Made by a program: the position numbers and the translations under genes. Source: Rhodococcus sp. X156 (GTDB taxonomy: Bacteria > Actinomycetota > Actinomycetes > Mycobacteriales > Mycobacteriaceae). Taken from it: DNA of 64,000 bases. The stretch is from positions 2,265,001-2,329,000 of the forward strand of contig NZ_CP034766.1 in NCBI RefSeq assembly GCF_004006015.1, written 5' to 3'. The first letter of the stretch is position 1. Every line of letters begins with the position of its first letter. Positions 11,119-18,899 of this stretch are shown in pieces. The notes beneath the pieces are model-generated. The model worked only from the letters and a program-made list of their open reading frames with translations, searched no databases and was not told where the DNA came from.

Positions 11119-12555
11119 ATGACCGCACTTGCCCACACCGAGGCAGCACCCCTCGAGGAGCTGGACCCGCGCGACCCGCTGGTCCGCCTCGAGAACTTTT
11201 TCGACCCCGGCACCGTCGTGCTGCTCCGCCCGCGCGACACCTCCGGGGTGCTGGCCGCCCGCGGGCTCGTGGACGGCGCCAAGGCGGTGGCCTTCTGCAC
11301 CGACGCCACCAAGATGGGTGGCGCGATGGGTTCGGCGGGCTGCCTGCACATCGTCGAGGCCATCGACAAGGCCACCAAGGAGCGCTGCCCGGTGATCGGG
11401 CTGTGGCACTCCGGTGGTGCCCGGCTGGCCGAGGGCGTGGAGGCGCTGGACGCCGTGGGCCTGGTGTTCGCGGCCATGGTGCGCGCCTCGGGGAAGGTGC
11501 CCCAGATCTCGGTGGTGCTCGGCCCTGCTGCCGGCGGTGCCGCCTACGGGCCGGCGCTGACCGACGTGGTGATCATGGCGCCGGAGGGGCGGGTGTTCGT
11601 CACCGGACCGGACGTGGTGCGCAGCGTCACCGGCGAGCAGGTGGACATGGCCGCGCTCGGGGGCCCGGAGGCGCACGGCAAGAAGTCGGGCGTGGTGCAC
11701 GTGCTGGCCGAGGACGAGCCGGACGCCCTGCAGCGGGCACGCCGCTTCGTGGGGCTGTTCGCGCGGCCGGGCATCTTCGACATGGCCAAGGCCGCGGTGC
11801 AGACCGACCTCGGCGTGGTGCTCCCTGTCGCCCGCCAGCGGGCCTACGACGTCCACCCGCTGCTGTGGGAGCTGCTGGACGACACCGCCGAGGGCATCTC
11901 CTCCTTCGAGGAGATGCAGCCCAAGTGGGCGCCCAACGTGGTGATCGGGCTGGGCCGGCTGGCTGGACGCACCGTGGGTGTGGTGGCCAACAACCCGCTG
12001 CGCCTGGGCGGCTGCCTGAACTCCGAGAGCGCCGAGAAGGCGTCCCGGTTCGTGCGGATGTGCGACGCCTTCGGGGTGCCCCTGGTGGTCATCGTGGACG
12101 TGCCCGGCTACCTGCCCGGCGTCGGCCAGGAGTGGGACGGGGTGGTGCGCCGCGGCGCCAAGCTGCTGCACGCCTTCGCCGAGGCGATCGTGCCGCGGGT
12201 GACCCTGGTGACCCGCAAGGCCTATGGCGGCGCCTACATCGCCATGAACGCCAAGTCCCTGGGCGCTACCGCCGTCTACGCCTGGCCCAACGCCGAGGTC
12301 GCCGTGATGGGGGCCAAGGCCGCGGTGGGCATCCTGCACCGCAAGGCGCTGGCCGCCGCGTCGGAGGAGGACCGCGAGGCCCTGCACCAGCGGCTCGCCA
12401 CCGAGCACGAGGAGATCGCCGGCGGGGTGAACCGTGCCATCGCCATCGGGGTGGTGGATGACGTCATCGACCCCGCCGACACCCGGCGGCGCATCGCCGA
12501 GACCCTGGCGTCGGCCCCGGCCGGCCGCGGCGCACACGGCAACATTCCGCTGTAG
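11119..12555 (+). CDS. accD: Acyl-CoA carboxylase carboxyltransferase (beta) subunit
   Basis: This subunit transfers carboxyl from biotin to acetyl-CoA or propionyl-CoA, making malonyl- or methylmalonyl-CoA for the genes upstream. The 478-residue protein has both crotonase-like halves. The N-terminal half shows GAMGSAGCLHIVEAIDKA and GLWHSGGARLAEG, the latter with the oxyanion glycines. The C-terminal half shows DVPGYLPGVGQEWDGVVR and RKAYGGAYIAMNAK. ATG 11119 follows AGGAGC. By position it corresponds to AccD6 of mycobacteria. An 82-bp gap separates it from fabF, but the same strand and short distance support one operon. The biotinylated alpha subunit is not in the window. Confidence 0.93.
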   Translation: MTALAHTEAAPLEELDPRDPLVRLENFFDPGTVVLLRPRDTSGVLAARGLVDGAKAVAFCTDATKMGGAMGSAGCLHIVEAIDKATKERCPVIGLWHSGGARLAEGVEALDAVGLVFAAMVRASGKVPQISVVLGPAAGGAAYGPALTDVVIMAPEGRVFVTGPDVVRSVTGEQVDMAALGGPEAHGKKSGVVHVLAEDEPDALQRARRFVGLFARPGIFDMAKAAVQTDLGVVLPVARQRAYDVHPLLWELLDDTAEGISSFEEMQPKWAPNVVIGLGRLAGRTVGVVANNPLRLGGCLNSESAEKASRFVRMCDAFGVPLVVIVDVPGYLPGVGQEWDGVVRRGAKLLHAFAEAIVPRVTLVTRKAYGGAYIAMNAKSLGATAVYAWPNAEVAVMGAKAAVGILHRKALAAASEEDREALHQRLATEHEEIAGGVNRAIAIGVVDDVIDPADTRRRIAETLASAPAGRGAHGNIPL

Positions 12556-12582
12556 CCGCCGGGGGCAGGCAACCACCACCTC

Positions 12583-12612
12583 GTGGGGCGTTCAGGTTCC
12601 TGAGCGCCCCAC
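12583..12612. terminator. Convergent terminator between accD and DUF3145
   Basis: Arms GTGGGGCGTTCAGG and CCTGAGCGCCCCAC (one G-T pair) close over TT. The hairpin sits between the ends of two convergent genes and can serve both strands. Confidence 0.75.
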
Positions 12613-12677
12613 AGGCGTCTCTCCAGGGGCGACAAGGGCCCGCAACGCCGGGTGAGCCTCCACCCCCGAGGCCGGCG

Positions 12678-13199
12678 TCAGCCGACGCTGCGGCGCAGCC
12701 AGGTGACCTCGAGGCCCTCGCCGCTGCAGCGGTAGGGCTCCAGCGCCTCGTCCCAGGCCGCGCCCAGCGCGCTGTCCAGCTCGGCGGCAAGCCGCTCGGA
12801 GTCGGCGCCCGCGGCGGCCATCATGGCCCGCAGGCGCTGCTCGCCGAGCACCACGTCGCCGTTGGCGCTGGTGCTGCCGTGCCACAGGCCCAGACCGGGC
12901 ACGTGGCTGAACCGCTCGCCGTCCACGCCGAGGCTCGGGTCCTCGGTGACCTCGAAGCGCAGCATCGGCCACGCACGCAGCGCACTGGCCAGCCGCGCCC
13001 CCGTGCCCACTGGGCCGACCCACGAACAGGTCGCCTTCAGCTGCCCGGACAGCGCGGGCTGCTCGGTCCACCGCAAGCCGGCGCGCGTGTTCAGCGCGGC
13101 CGACAACGCCCACTCGACGTGTGGGCACACCGCAGCGGGGGACGAGTGGACGTAGACCACGCCCATCGTTCCCTCTGCGCACTGCTCTGACATGCCCAC
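12678..13199 (-). CDS. DUF3145 family protein
   Basis: This is a conserved actinobacterial protein of unknown function that is typically found next to the fatty-acid synthesis operon. The 173 residues begin, after a short variable leader, with the family signature GVVYVHSSPAAVCPHVEWAL and contain a tryptophan-rich middle part (TEQPALSGQLKATCSWVGP). No signal peptide or membrane segment is seen, so it is probably cytoplasmic. GTG 13199 is preferred because GGAGGTGG lies 4 bases upstream; ATG 13193 or ATG 13166 are alternatives. It points toward accD with a shared terminator. The constant association with fab genes suggests a link to lipid metabolism, but no activity can be named. Confidence 0.85.
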   Translation of the reverse strand: MGMSEQCAEGTMGVVYVHSSPAAVCPHVEWALSAALNTRAGLRWTEQPALSGQLKATCSWVGPVGTGARLASALRAWPMLRFEVTEDPSLGVDGERFSHVPGLGLWHGSTSANGDVVLGEQRLRAMMAAAGADSERLAAELDSALGAAWDEALEPYRCSGEGLEVTWLRRSVG

Positions 13200-13566
13200 A
13201 AGTCCACCTCCGGCTCAGACGAGGTACGTCTTCCCCAACGACCTCGGTCCCGAAGCTGACACGTGCGCGTGTGCCGCAGCGCACTCAGTGTGCCCTGCGG
13301 TGCCCCTGTTACGCCAGTGACAGTTCTCTCAGGAAAAGAAATGGAATCTCCCCTTCTAACATCACTGTCCGTATGTTAGACATCACTGTGCGTCGGCGTG
13401 TTGGGCGACGGTGCACAACCCGCCCATGTCGCCGAGCGCGGAGCCCGCTCGAAAGGGCGCCCGCTCGTCGGTGAACGGTGCACCCGAGCGTTTCTCCGGG
13501 TGGCACGCACGAAACGCTGAGAATGCACCGCCGCTGACCACGCACGCCGTACCGAGAGAGGGTGCC
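13200..13566. promoter_or_regulatory. Divergent intergenic region with direct and inverted repeats
   Basis: This 367-bp gap separates DUF3145 from the GH25 gene and contains a locally AT-rich patch (about 13320-13380). The arms CTAACAT (13356-13362) and ATGTTAG (13373-13379) form an inverted repeat with a 10-bp spacer. A 14-bp direct repeat, ACATCACTGTCCGT at 13359-13372 and ACATCACTGTGCGT at 13380-13393, has a 21-bp period, or two helical turns. This looks like a binding region for a dimeric regulator. No RNA gene or riboswitch consensus was recognised in the rest of the gap. Confidence 0.5.
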
Positions 13567-14709
13567 ATGAAGGCTCTCCCTAAGTCCCCCCGCCGATTCC
13601 GCTTCCGCACCGCGGCCACAATGACCCTCGCCTCAGCCTTTCTGCTGGGGCTGACCGGAACCGCCGCAGCACAGATATCCGGGGTCGACGCGGCGTCCTA
13701 CCAGCACCCCAACGGGCAGAGCATCAACTGGTCCGCGGTCAAGAACCAGGGCGGGCAGTCCTTTGCCATCGTGAAGGCCACCGAGGGAAACTGCGGCTAC
13801 GTCAACCCTTACTTCCGCAACGATGCGGTCGGCGTGAAGAACGCCGGGATGTACCTGGGCACCTACCACTACGCGCGCCCCACCGTGCAGGCCGGGGACC
13901 GCTACGCCTCTGCGGAGCAGCAGGCCAACTGCTACCTGGACACGATCGGCGACTACGCCAAGGTGGGGCACCTGCCGCCCGCGCTGGACTACGAGGACAC
14001 CGGCTCCCAGCTCGGCGCGACCGACCTGGTCAACTGGGCGCAGCGCTGGCTGGACACCGTCGAGCGCCGCACCGGCCGGGTGCCCCTGGTCTACGCCGCA
14101 CGCTGGTACTGGTCGGAGTACCTGAACAACACCACCCAGTTCGCCCGCTACCCGCTGTGGGCCGCGCACTACAACACCTCGATCTCCGCGCCCACCCTCT
14201 TCGGCGGCTGGACCTCGTGGAAGATCTGGCAGTACAGCGACACCGGCCGGATCGCCGGCATCAACGCCAACGTCGACATGAACCGCTTCTCCGGCGACGC
14301 CAACGCCCTGGCCCGGCTCGCCGGCAGCAGCGGCGGCGGGGCGGCCCCGGTCCCCCCCAAGACCGCCGACCTGCAGGTGACCCTCCAGGCTCCGCTGAAC
14401 GTGGCCCCGGGGCAGAGCTTCACCGCCACCGTCACCGCGACCAACCACGGGCCCGCCAGCTCGCCGGCCGCGACCGTCAGCGTGATCCCGCTGGGCGCGT
14501 TCACCACCACCAGCACCGGTGGCGGCACCGCGGCGGGCCCGAACACCGACCTGACCGTTCCGGCACTGGCCGCGGGCAAGAACAAGACGTTCCCGCTCAC
14601 CATCACCGCCAACGGCGGGCTCGGTGCGCTCATCGCCATCAGCCTGCCCTCCCCCGCCGACCCCGACTTCTTCAACAACATCGGCTTCGCGCCGGTGCTG
14701 TCCTTCTGA
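13567..14709 (+). CDS. Secreted GH25 muramidase with C-terminal CARDB/DUF11-like domain
   Basis: GH25 (Chalaropsis-type) lysozymes cut the beta-1,4 bond between MurNAc and GlcNAc in peptidoglycan. ATG 13567 gives 380 residues and is preceded by GAGAGAGG. A signal peptide ends near TGTAAAQ. The catalytic domain (about residues 37-255) begins with GVDAASYQHPNGQSINWSAV, contains FAIVKATEGN and the acidic pair in PALDYEDTG, and ends with DMNRFSGDANAL. A Gly/Pro linker leads to a beta-rich C-terminal domain (TADLQVTLQAPLNVAPGQSF) resembling CARDB or DUF11 adhesion-type modules, which may bind the wall or another polymer. It could serve in cell-wall remodelling or attack on competitors; an immunity gene is not evident. 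Confidence 0.88.
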   Translation: MKALPKSPRRFRFRTAATMTLASAFLLGLTGTAAAQISGVDAASYQHPNGQSINWSAVKNQGGQSFAIVKATEGNCGYVNPYFRNDAVGVKNAGMYLGTYHYARPTVQAGDRYASAEQQANCYLDTIGDYAKVGHLPPALDYEDTGSQLGATDLVNWAQRWLDTVERRTGRVPLVYAARWYWSEYLNNTTQFARYPLWAAHYNTSISAPTLFGGWTSWKIWQYSDTGRIAGINANVDMNRFSGDANALARLAGSSGGGAAPVPPKTADLQVTLQAPLNVAPGQSFTATVTATNHGPASSPAATVSVIPLGAFTTTSTGGGTAAGPNTDLTVPALAAGKNKTFPLTITANGGLGALIAISLPSPADPDFFNNIGFAPVLSF

Positions 14710-14721
14710 GAGGCTCTCCCC

Positions 14722-14868
14722 ATGAGCAGCCATCCCGACCGTGACCCGGACCCGCGCAGTGACGACAGCCCTGAGCTGACGCCAGGACCGGAGGACAAGG
14801 GCGGTCACGGCGGGATGGCCACTCGCGAGGTGGAGGCGGAAACCCCGGGCGCACCCCACCGCGACTGA
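14722..14868 (+). CDS. Small hydrophilic ORF, 48 residues
   Basis: ATG 14722 follows GAGAGG at workable distance and lies 12 bp after the muramidase stop. The peptide (MSSHPDRDPDPRSDDSPELT and onward) is rich in Asp, Pro, Gly and Glu, with no membrane segment or known motif. It may be a real small protein cotranscribed with the muramidase or a chance ORF. Only its position and the SD support it. Confidence 0.35.
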   Translation: MSSHPDRDPDPRSDDSPELTPGPEDKGGHGGMATREVEAETPGAPHRD

Positions 14869-14897
14869 CCTGGGCAAACACCCTCTGTAATTTAGTA

Positions 14898-14927
14898 TTG
14901 ACAGGGCGTAGTTCTTTCCACTATTCT
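14898..14927 (+). promoter_or_regulatory. Sigma-70-type promoter of the secreted lipase gene
   Basis: A perfect TTGACA (14898-14903) is followed after 18 bp by TATTCT (14922-14927) in an AT-rich island. Transcription would start near 14934, giving a leader of about 64 nt before ATG 14998. Confidence 0.65.
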
Positions 14928-14997
14928 CCCCGTTTTCCCTCGCCGCAGCGCCTGGGTCCGCTACTTTGCTGTCACTGTTGTCAGCAAGGGGGACTCA

Positions 14998-16215
14998 ATG
15001 CACAGTGGACAAAAACGGGCCTGGGGGCACCGTGTTCGGAAGATGGTTCCGGCCATGGCGATCGCGGTGGCGGCGGTCACGACCACAGTGGTCGCCCCGC
15101 CGGCCGCGGTGGCGGCGCCGATGGTGCCGACGCCCGTCGCCGACCCGTTCTTCGCCGCGCCGGCCAACCTGGCCGCGCTGGCGCCGGGTGAGGTGATCCG
15201 GTCTCGACCGGTGACCATCCAGCTCTACAGCTATCCGGTATCCGGCTACCAGCTGGTCTACCGGTCCAACGACAGCCAGCAGAACCCTATCGCCGCAGCG
15301 ACCACCGTGCTGCTGCCGGCCGACAACGGTCCGCGGCGGGTGGTCTCCTTCCAGGCCATCATCAACTCCATCAGCCCCGACTGCGCGCCGTCCCAGACGC
15401 TGCCCACCCGACGGTTCGGCGAGGAGTTCCACCTCGCGCTGCTGCTGCTGCTGGGCTACACCGTGACGGTCCCCGACCACGAGGGACCCAACGCCGCCTA
15501 CGGCGCGGGGCGTCTCTCCGGGCAGGTGGTCCTCGACGGTGCCCGGGCGGTGCGGGGCTTCACCCCGCTGGGCATCGTCGGGCCCGACACTCCGTTCGGG
15601 CTGTGGGGGTACTCCGGCGGCGGACAGGCCACCGCGTGGGCCGCGCAGCTGCACGGCGCCTACGCGCCTGACCTGAACATCGTGGGCAGCGCCGAGGGCG
15701 GCGTCTCCTACGACCTCAACGACATCGCCCGCCGCAACGACGGGTCCGGCGCGTCGGGGCTGCTGCTGCGCTCCACCATCGGCCTCGGCCGGGAGTACCC
15801 GGATGCCGGCATCGAGGACCTGCTCAACGCCGAGGGGCAGAAGGTGCGGGACCAGCTGGCCACGGCGTGCGGCGACAGCACCAACTGGATCGGCGCGAAC
15901 CGGCGGATCGACGAGCTCACCGTCACGCCCAACGCACTGGGCACCCCGGGCGTCCAGAATGCACTGGCGGACAACACCCTCGGTGGCAGCCCGCCGAAGT
16001 CGCCGGTGCTGATCTACCACGCGTTCATCGACATCCCGGTGCCCACCGAGGGCGCCGACCGGCTCGTCGGGCTGTACTGCGCGCAGGGGGCCGTCGTGGA
16101 GTCCCAGCGGATTCCGTGGCCCGACCACGGACTCCTGGCGATCCTGGGCATCCCGAGCGCCTTGGGCTTCCTGGGCGCCCGGTTCGGAGGGGCACCACCG
16201 GTCAACGTCTGCTGA
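14998..16215 (+). CDS. Secretory lipase (LIP family)
   Basis: This is an alpha/beta-hydrolase of the secretory lipase family (PF03583 type) that hydrolyses acylglycerols or related esters outside the cell. The 405-residue protein starts with a basic n-region, a long hydrophobic core and an AVAA-P cleavage site near residue 41. The nucleophile elbow is GYSGGGQATAW, and a C-terminal WPDH supplies the likely catalytic His; the text VPDHEGPNAAYGAG is a family hallmark. Such lipases are common in mycolata and their relatives. It has its own TTGACA promoter and ends at a strong bidirectional terminator, so it is monocistronic. Confidence 0.88.
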   Translation: MHSGQKRAWGHRVRKMVPAMAIAVAAVTTTVVAPPAAVAAPMVPTPVADPFFAAPANLAALAPGEVIRSRPVTIQLYSYPVSGYQLVYRSNDSQQNPIAAATTVLLPADNGPRRVVSFQAIINSISPDCAPSQTLPTRRFGEEFHLALLLLLGYTVTVPDHEGPNAAYGAGRLSGQVVLDGARAVRGFTPLGIVGPDTPFGLWGYSGGGQATAWAAQLHGAYAPDLNIVGSAEGGVSYDLNDIARRNDGSGASGLLLRSTIGLGREYPDAGIEDLLNAEGQKVRDQLATACGDSTNWIGANRRIDELTVTPNALGTPGVQNALADNTLGGSPPKSPVLIYHAFIDIPVPTEGADRLVGLYCAQGAVVESQRIPWPDHGLLAILGIPSALGFLGARFGGAPPVNVC

Positions 16216-16224
16216 CCCACCACG

Positions 16225-16266
16225 CGCAGGGGGCCGGCTCACCCATGGGTGAGCCGGCCCCCTGCG
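16225..16266. terminator. 21-bp-arm bidirectional terminator
   Basis: The arms begin CGCAGGGGGCCGGCTCACCC and form a perfect palindrome over 42 bp. It lies between two convergent genes ending at 16215 and 16282. Confidence 0.85.
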
Positions 16267-16281
16267 TCGTGCAGGTGCGGA

Positions 16282-17187
16282 CTACATCGCCGCGAGCGGC
16301 TCGCTGCCGGACCAGTCGTGGCCCCAGTAGCTGTCGGCGGTGATCTCCTCGCCGGAGTAGGTGCTCTGGTCGACCGTCATGCCCTCGGTGCCGAACTCGA
16401 TGTCCCAGCCACCGGGTGCCCGCACGTAGAAGGACACCATCTTGTCGTTGGTGTGGCGGCCCAGGGTGGAGGACAGCGAGAACCCGTCCTTGGCCACGCG
16501 GTCCAGAGCCTGGCCCACGGCGTCGAGGGTGTCCACCTCCACCATGATGTGGATCAGGCCCGGGTCGCCGGACTTCTGGGTGGGGGCGAGCGCCAGGCTG
16601 TGGTGACGCTCGTTGACCCCCAGGAAGCGGACCCGGATGGCGCCGTACTCCGGCGGGGTGGGCAGGCGGAAGGCGCCACGCGGGTAGAAGCCGAGCACCT
16701 CGGTGTAGAAGTCGAAGGTGCCGTTGAAGTCCTGCGCCGGCAGCACCACGTGACCCAGGCCCTGCGAGCCGGTGACGAACTTGGCGCCGTAGGGGGTGAC
16801 GACGGGGCTGTGGTCGAGCACCGCGCCGTGGAAGATCTCGATGGCGGCGCCGGCCGGGTCGGTGAAGGCGATGACCTCCTCGACGCGGCGGGCGTCGGCC
16901 TCGGCGAGCGACAGCTGGGTCACCTCGACGCCCGCCTTCTCCAGGCGCTCGCGCACCCGCACCAGCGCGGCGTGGTCACCCACCTCCCAGCCCACGTTGA
17001 CGACGCCGTCGGACTCAGCCGGGACGACGATGATGCGGGCGGCGCGCTCGTCCATGCGCAGGTACATCGCCTTCTCGTCGGGGCCGCTGCCCTCGGCGAA
17101 GCCCAGCACCTTGAAGGCGAAGGTGCGCCAGCGCTCCATGTCGGCGGTCTGGATCTTGACGTAGCCGAGGCCCTTGATGTCGGTCAT
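16282..17187 (-). CDS. Extradiol ring-cleavage dioxygenase, HsaC/BphC type
   Basis: Type I extradiol dioxygenases open a catechol ring next to its hydroxyls using Fe(II) and oxygen. The 301-residue two-domain vicinal-oxygen-chelate protein has the metal ligands His146 (QGLGHVVLP), His213 (GLIHIMVEV) and Glu264 (GWDIEFGTEG) in the expected spacing, plus the active-site text SLSSTLGRHTNDKMVSFYVR. Length and motifs match HsaC of steroid degradation and BphC of biphenyl degradation. It lies 43 bp after the HsaA-like monooxygenase gene, which would produce its catechol substrate. No HsaD hydrolase or HsaB reductase is nearby, so the natural substrate is open. Confidence 0.88.
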   Translation of the reverse strand: MTDIKGLGYVKIQTADMERWRTFAFKVLGFAEGSGPDEKAMYLRMDERAARIIVVPAESDGVVNVGWEVGDHAALVRVRERLEKAGVEVTQLSLAEADARRVEEVIAFTDPAGAAIEIFHGAVLDHSPVVTPYGAKFVTGSQGLGHVVLPAQDFNGTFDFYTEVLGFYPRGAFRLPTPPEYGAIRVRFLGVNERHHSLALAPTQKSGDPGLIHIMVEVDTLDAVGQALDRVAKDGFSLSSTLGRHTNDKMVSFYVRAPGGWDIEFGTEGMTVDQSTYSGEEITADSYWGHDWSGSEPLAAM

Positions 17188-17230
17188 CGTGTCTCCGTGT
17201 CTGTGGTGGAAGGTGCTGGTCAGAGAGAAA

Positions 17231-18412
17231 TCAGATCATGGCGCGCAGCGCGCCCTGCGGCTCCGCGCCGAGCCGGCTCAGGGAGGCGGCGTGGAACACC
17301 GTGCTGGGAACGTGGATCGCGTGGTGCTGTCCGGCGTGGGCGTCCCGCCAGAACCGCTGCAGCGGCTTGTCCATCCGCAGGGCGTTGCCGCCACAGCGCG
17401 GGTAGATCTGGTCGATGGCGTTGACCGCGGTCCAGGCGGCGCGCACCTGGGTCTGGCGGCCAGCGGCGCGCTCCTCGAAGCCGACGGTCTTGCCGGCGTC
17501 GACCTTGTCCCAGATGCGGTCGACGTTGGCCAGCAGGCTGTCCCGGGCAGCGCGGAGGTCCGCAGTGGCCTGGCCGAAGTGGTACAGGGTGTAGGGGTCG
17601 TCCTTGATGGCCGTGCCCGAGGCGCCGATGCGGTCGGCCTGGTACTCGTTGGCGTGGTGCAGCAGACCCTCGCAGATGCCGAGCGTGGCCGAGGTGATGC
17701 CCAGCGGGAACATGGTGGACCAGGGCATGAGGTACAGCGTCTCGGTGCGTCCGTACTTGCGTGCCGCGGTGCCGTCGCAGACCTCTTCCCACTCCATCAC
17801 CCGGTAGTCGGGCACGAAGGCGTCCTTGACCACGACGTCCTTGGAGCCGGTGCCGCGCAGGCCCACGACGTCCCAGGAGTCGTCGATGATCTGGTAGTCG
17901 GTGCGCGGGATGATCACGTGCAGCATCTTCGGCGGCATGACCATGCTGCCGTCGGGGTTGCAGGCGAAGGCACCGAGAAAGGCCCAGTCGCAGTGGTCGG
18001 TGCCTGAGGAGAACTGCCAGCGGCCGGAGAACTGGTAGCCGCCGTCCACCGGCACGCAGGTGCCGCCGGGCATGTACGGCGAGGCCATCCAGGTGTTCTC
18101 GTCCTCGCCCCAGATCTCCTGCTGCACCTTGGGGTCGGCGTAGGCCAGCTGCCACGGGTGCACACCGACGATGCCGTTCACCCAGCCCGCGGAGGGGTTG
18201 ATGGAGGCGGTGCGCATCACCGTCTCGGCGAACTCCCGCGGGTGCACCTCCAGGCCGCCGAACTCCTTGGGCTGGAGCATGCGGATGGAGCCGGCGTCCT
18301 TCATCTTCTTCGCGGAGTCGTCGGCCAGGCGACCGATGCGCTCAGCCTCCTCGCCCTCGACGAAGAGGGCATCCGCGTGCTCGTTGATGCGGGCGAGAAC
18401 CTCGTAGCTCAT
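17231..18412 (-). CDS. Flavin-dependent aromatic monooxygenase, HsaA-like (acyl-CoA dehydrogenase fold)
   Basis: Members of this group (HsaA, HpaH, C2-hydroxylase type) use reduced flavin from a partner reductase to ortho-hydroxylate phenols. The 393 residues match HsaA length. Landmarks are DAGSIRMLQPKEFGGLEV, NPSAGWVNGIVGVH, GGYQFSGRWQFSSGTDHCDW, and the C-terminal YPRCGGNALRMDKPLQRFWRD region typical of the fold. ATG 18412 has AAGGA upstream and overlaps, as ATGA, the stop of a small ORF (18409-18540). The downstream dioxygenase would cleave its product. The flavin reductase needed for activity is not in the window. A phenol, catechol or steroid A/B-ring substrate are all possible. Confidence 0.85.
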   Translation of the reverse strand: MSYEVLARINEHADALFVEGEEAERIGRLADDSAKKMKDAGSIRMLQPKEFGGLEVHPREFAETVMRTASINPSAGWVNGIVGVHPWQLAYADPKVQQEIWGEDENTWMASPYMPGGTCVPVDGGYQFSGRWQFSSGTDHCDWAFLGAFACNPDGSMVMPPKMLHVIIPRTDYQIIDDSWDVVGLRGTGSKDVVVKDAFVPDYRVMEWEEVCDGTAARKYGRTETLYLMPWSTMFPLGITSATLGICEGLLHHANEYQADRIGASGTAIKDDPYTLYHFGQATADLRAARDSLLANVDRIWDKVDAGKTVGFEERAAGRQTQVRAAWTAVNAIDQIYPRCGGNALRMDKPLQRFWRDAHAGQHHAIHVPSTVFHAASLSRLGAEPQGALRAMI

Positions 18413-18540
18413 GCAGTCGTCCTTCTGGGGGTGTCCGTGCCGGATGCTGCCGGAAGGTGCCGGCTCGCGCGCGGCGTGAAGGCTGGCGCGGCGCCCGGCG
18501 CCAGGGCGCGGTCCCGGACGACGTCGTCGGTGACGTGCAT
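18409..18540 (-). CDS. Small ORF (43 residues) coupled to the HsaA-like gene
   Basis: ATG 18540 follows GGAGGAA with a 3-base gap, among the stronger SD sites in the window. The ORF ends in ATGA overlapping the monooxygenase start. The product (beginning MHVTDDVVRDRALAPGAAPA) is rich in Ala, Pro, Arg and Thr, with no Cys, membrane helix or known motif. It could be a leader that loads ribosomes for the monooxygenase, a small functional protein, or the eroded remains of one. The SD and the exact coupling are seen directly; function is unknown. Confidence 0.5.
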   Translation of the reverse strand: MHVTDDVVRDRALAPGAAPAFTPRASRHLPAASGTDTPRRTTA

Positions 18541-18568
18541 CAGTTCCTCCGCGGGGCCGCTCACGACG

Positions 18569-18582
18569 GCACTGGACAGTGC
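18569..18582. promoter_or_regulatory. Perfect palindrome upstream of the aromatic catabolism pair
   Basis: GCACTG-GA-CAGTGC is a perfect 6-2-6 inverted repeat located 29 bp before the small ORF. It is a candidate operator controlling the monooxygenase and dioxygenase genes. No regulator gene is adjacent. Confidence 0.45.
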
Positions 18583-18686
18583 GTCTCGGCCATCGTGGCC
18601 CTGTGGGAGGTGAGGTAGCCGGCTCGTCCCGTTCAGCGGGAGCGGCGCGGCGGACGGCCCGCACCCTCGGCGGGGCAGGCTGTGCG

Positions 18687-18760
18687 TGGGGCAGGTCGGA
18701 CTTGAACCGACGGCTGGCGGATTATGAGTCCGCTGCTCTAACCAGCTGAGCTACTGCCCC
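18687..18760 (-). tRNA. tRNA with CAT anticodon (elongator Met or Ile2)
   Basis: The minus strand folds as a 74-nt tRNA: acceptor GGGGCAG paired with CTGCCCC, D-arm GCTCAGCTGGTTAGAGC, anticodon stem GCGGA/TCCGC around CTCATAA, and T-arm with GGTTCAAGTCC. CCA is not encoded. It lacks the GGG/CCC anticodon stem of initiator tRNA. CAT without that stem fits elongator tRNA-Met or the lysidine-modified tRNA-Ile2, which cannot be separated safely by eye. Confidence 0.93.
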
Positions 18761-18826
18761 AGGTAGTGGACGGCTGGACGAGCCAGCCCTGAGCACACTA
18801 GCTGGGGACTGGCTCTGGAGTGGTGG

Positions 18827-18899
18827 CTCCCCCGACTGGACTCGAACCAGTAACCTGCCGATTAACAGTCGGCTGCTCTGCCAATTGAGCTACAGGGGA
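18827..18899 (-). tRNA. tRNA-Asn (GTT)
   Basis: The 73-nt minus-strand cloverleaf has acceptor TCCCCTG with CGGGGGA, a D-arm GCTCAATTGGCAGAGC, anticodon stem CCGA/TCGG around CTGTTAA, and T-arm TACTGGTTCGAGTCCAGT. The anticodon is GTT. It lies 66 bp upstream of the CAT tRNA on the same strand, so both may share a transcript. Confidence 0.96.

Noticed and set aside
7594-12555. Type II polyketide or specialised lipid cluster
   Set aside because: Composition fabD-fabH-acpP-fabF-accD with no ketoreductase, cyclase or tailoring genes is the primary fatty-acid operon.
13400-13566. ydaO (c-di-AMP) riboswitch before the GH25 gene
   Set aside because: Wall hydrolases in actinobacteria often have one, but I could not find the conserved GGGGGACCC/GGGUGAAUC-type blocks in this leader.
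18687-18760. Initiator tRNA-Met
   Set aside because: The anticodon stem lacks the three G-C pairs and the first acceptor pair is G-C, so it is an elongator-type or Ile2 tRNA.
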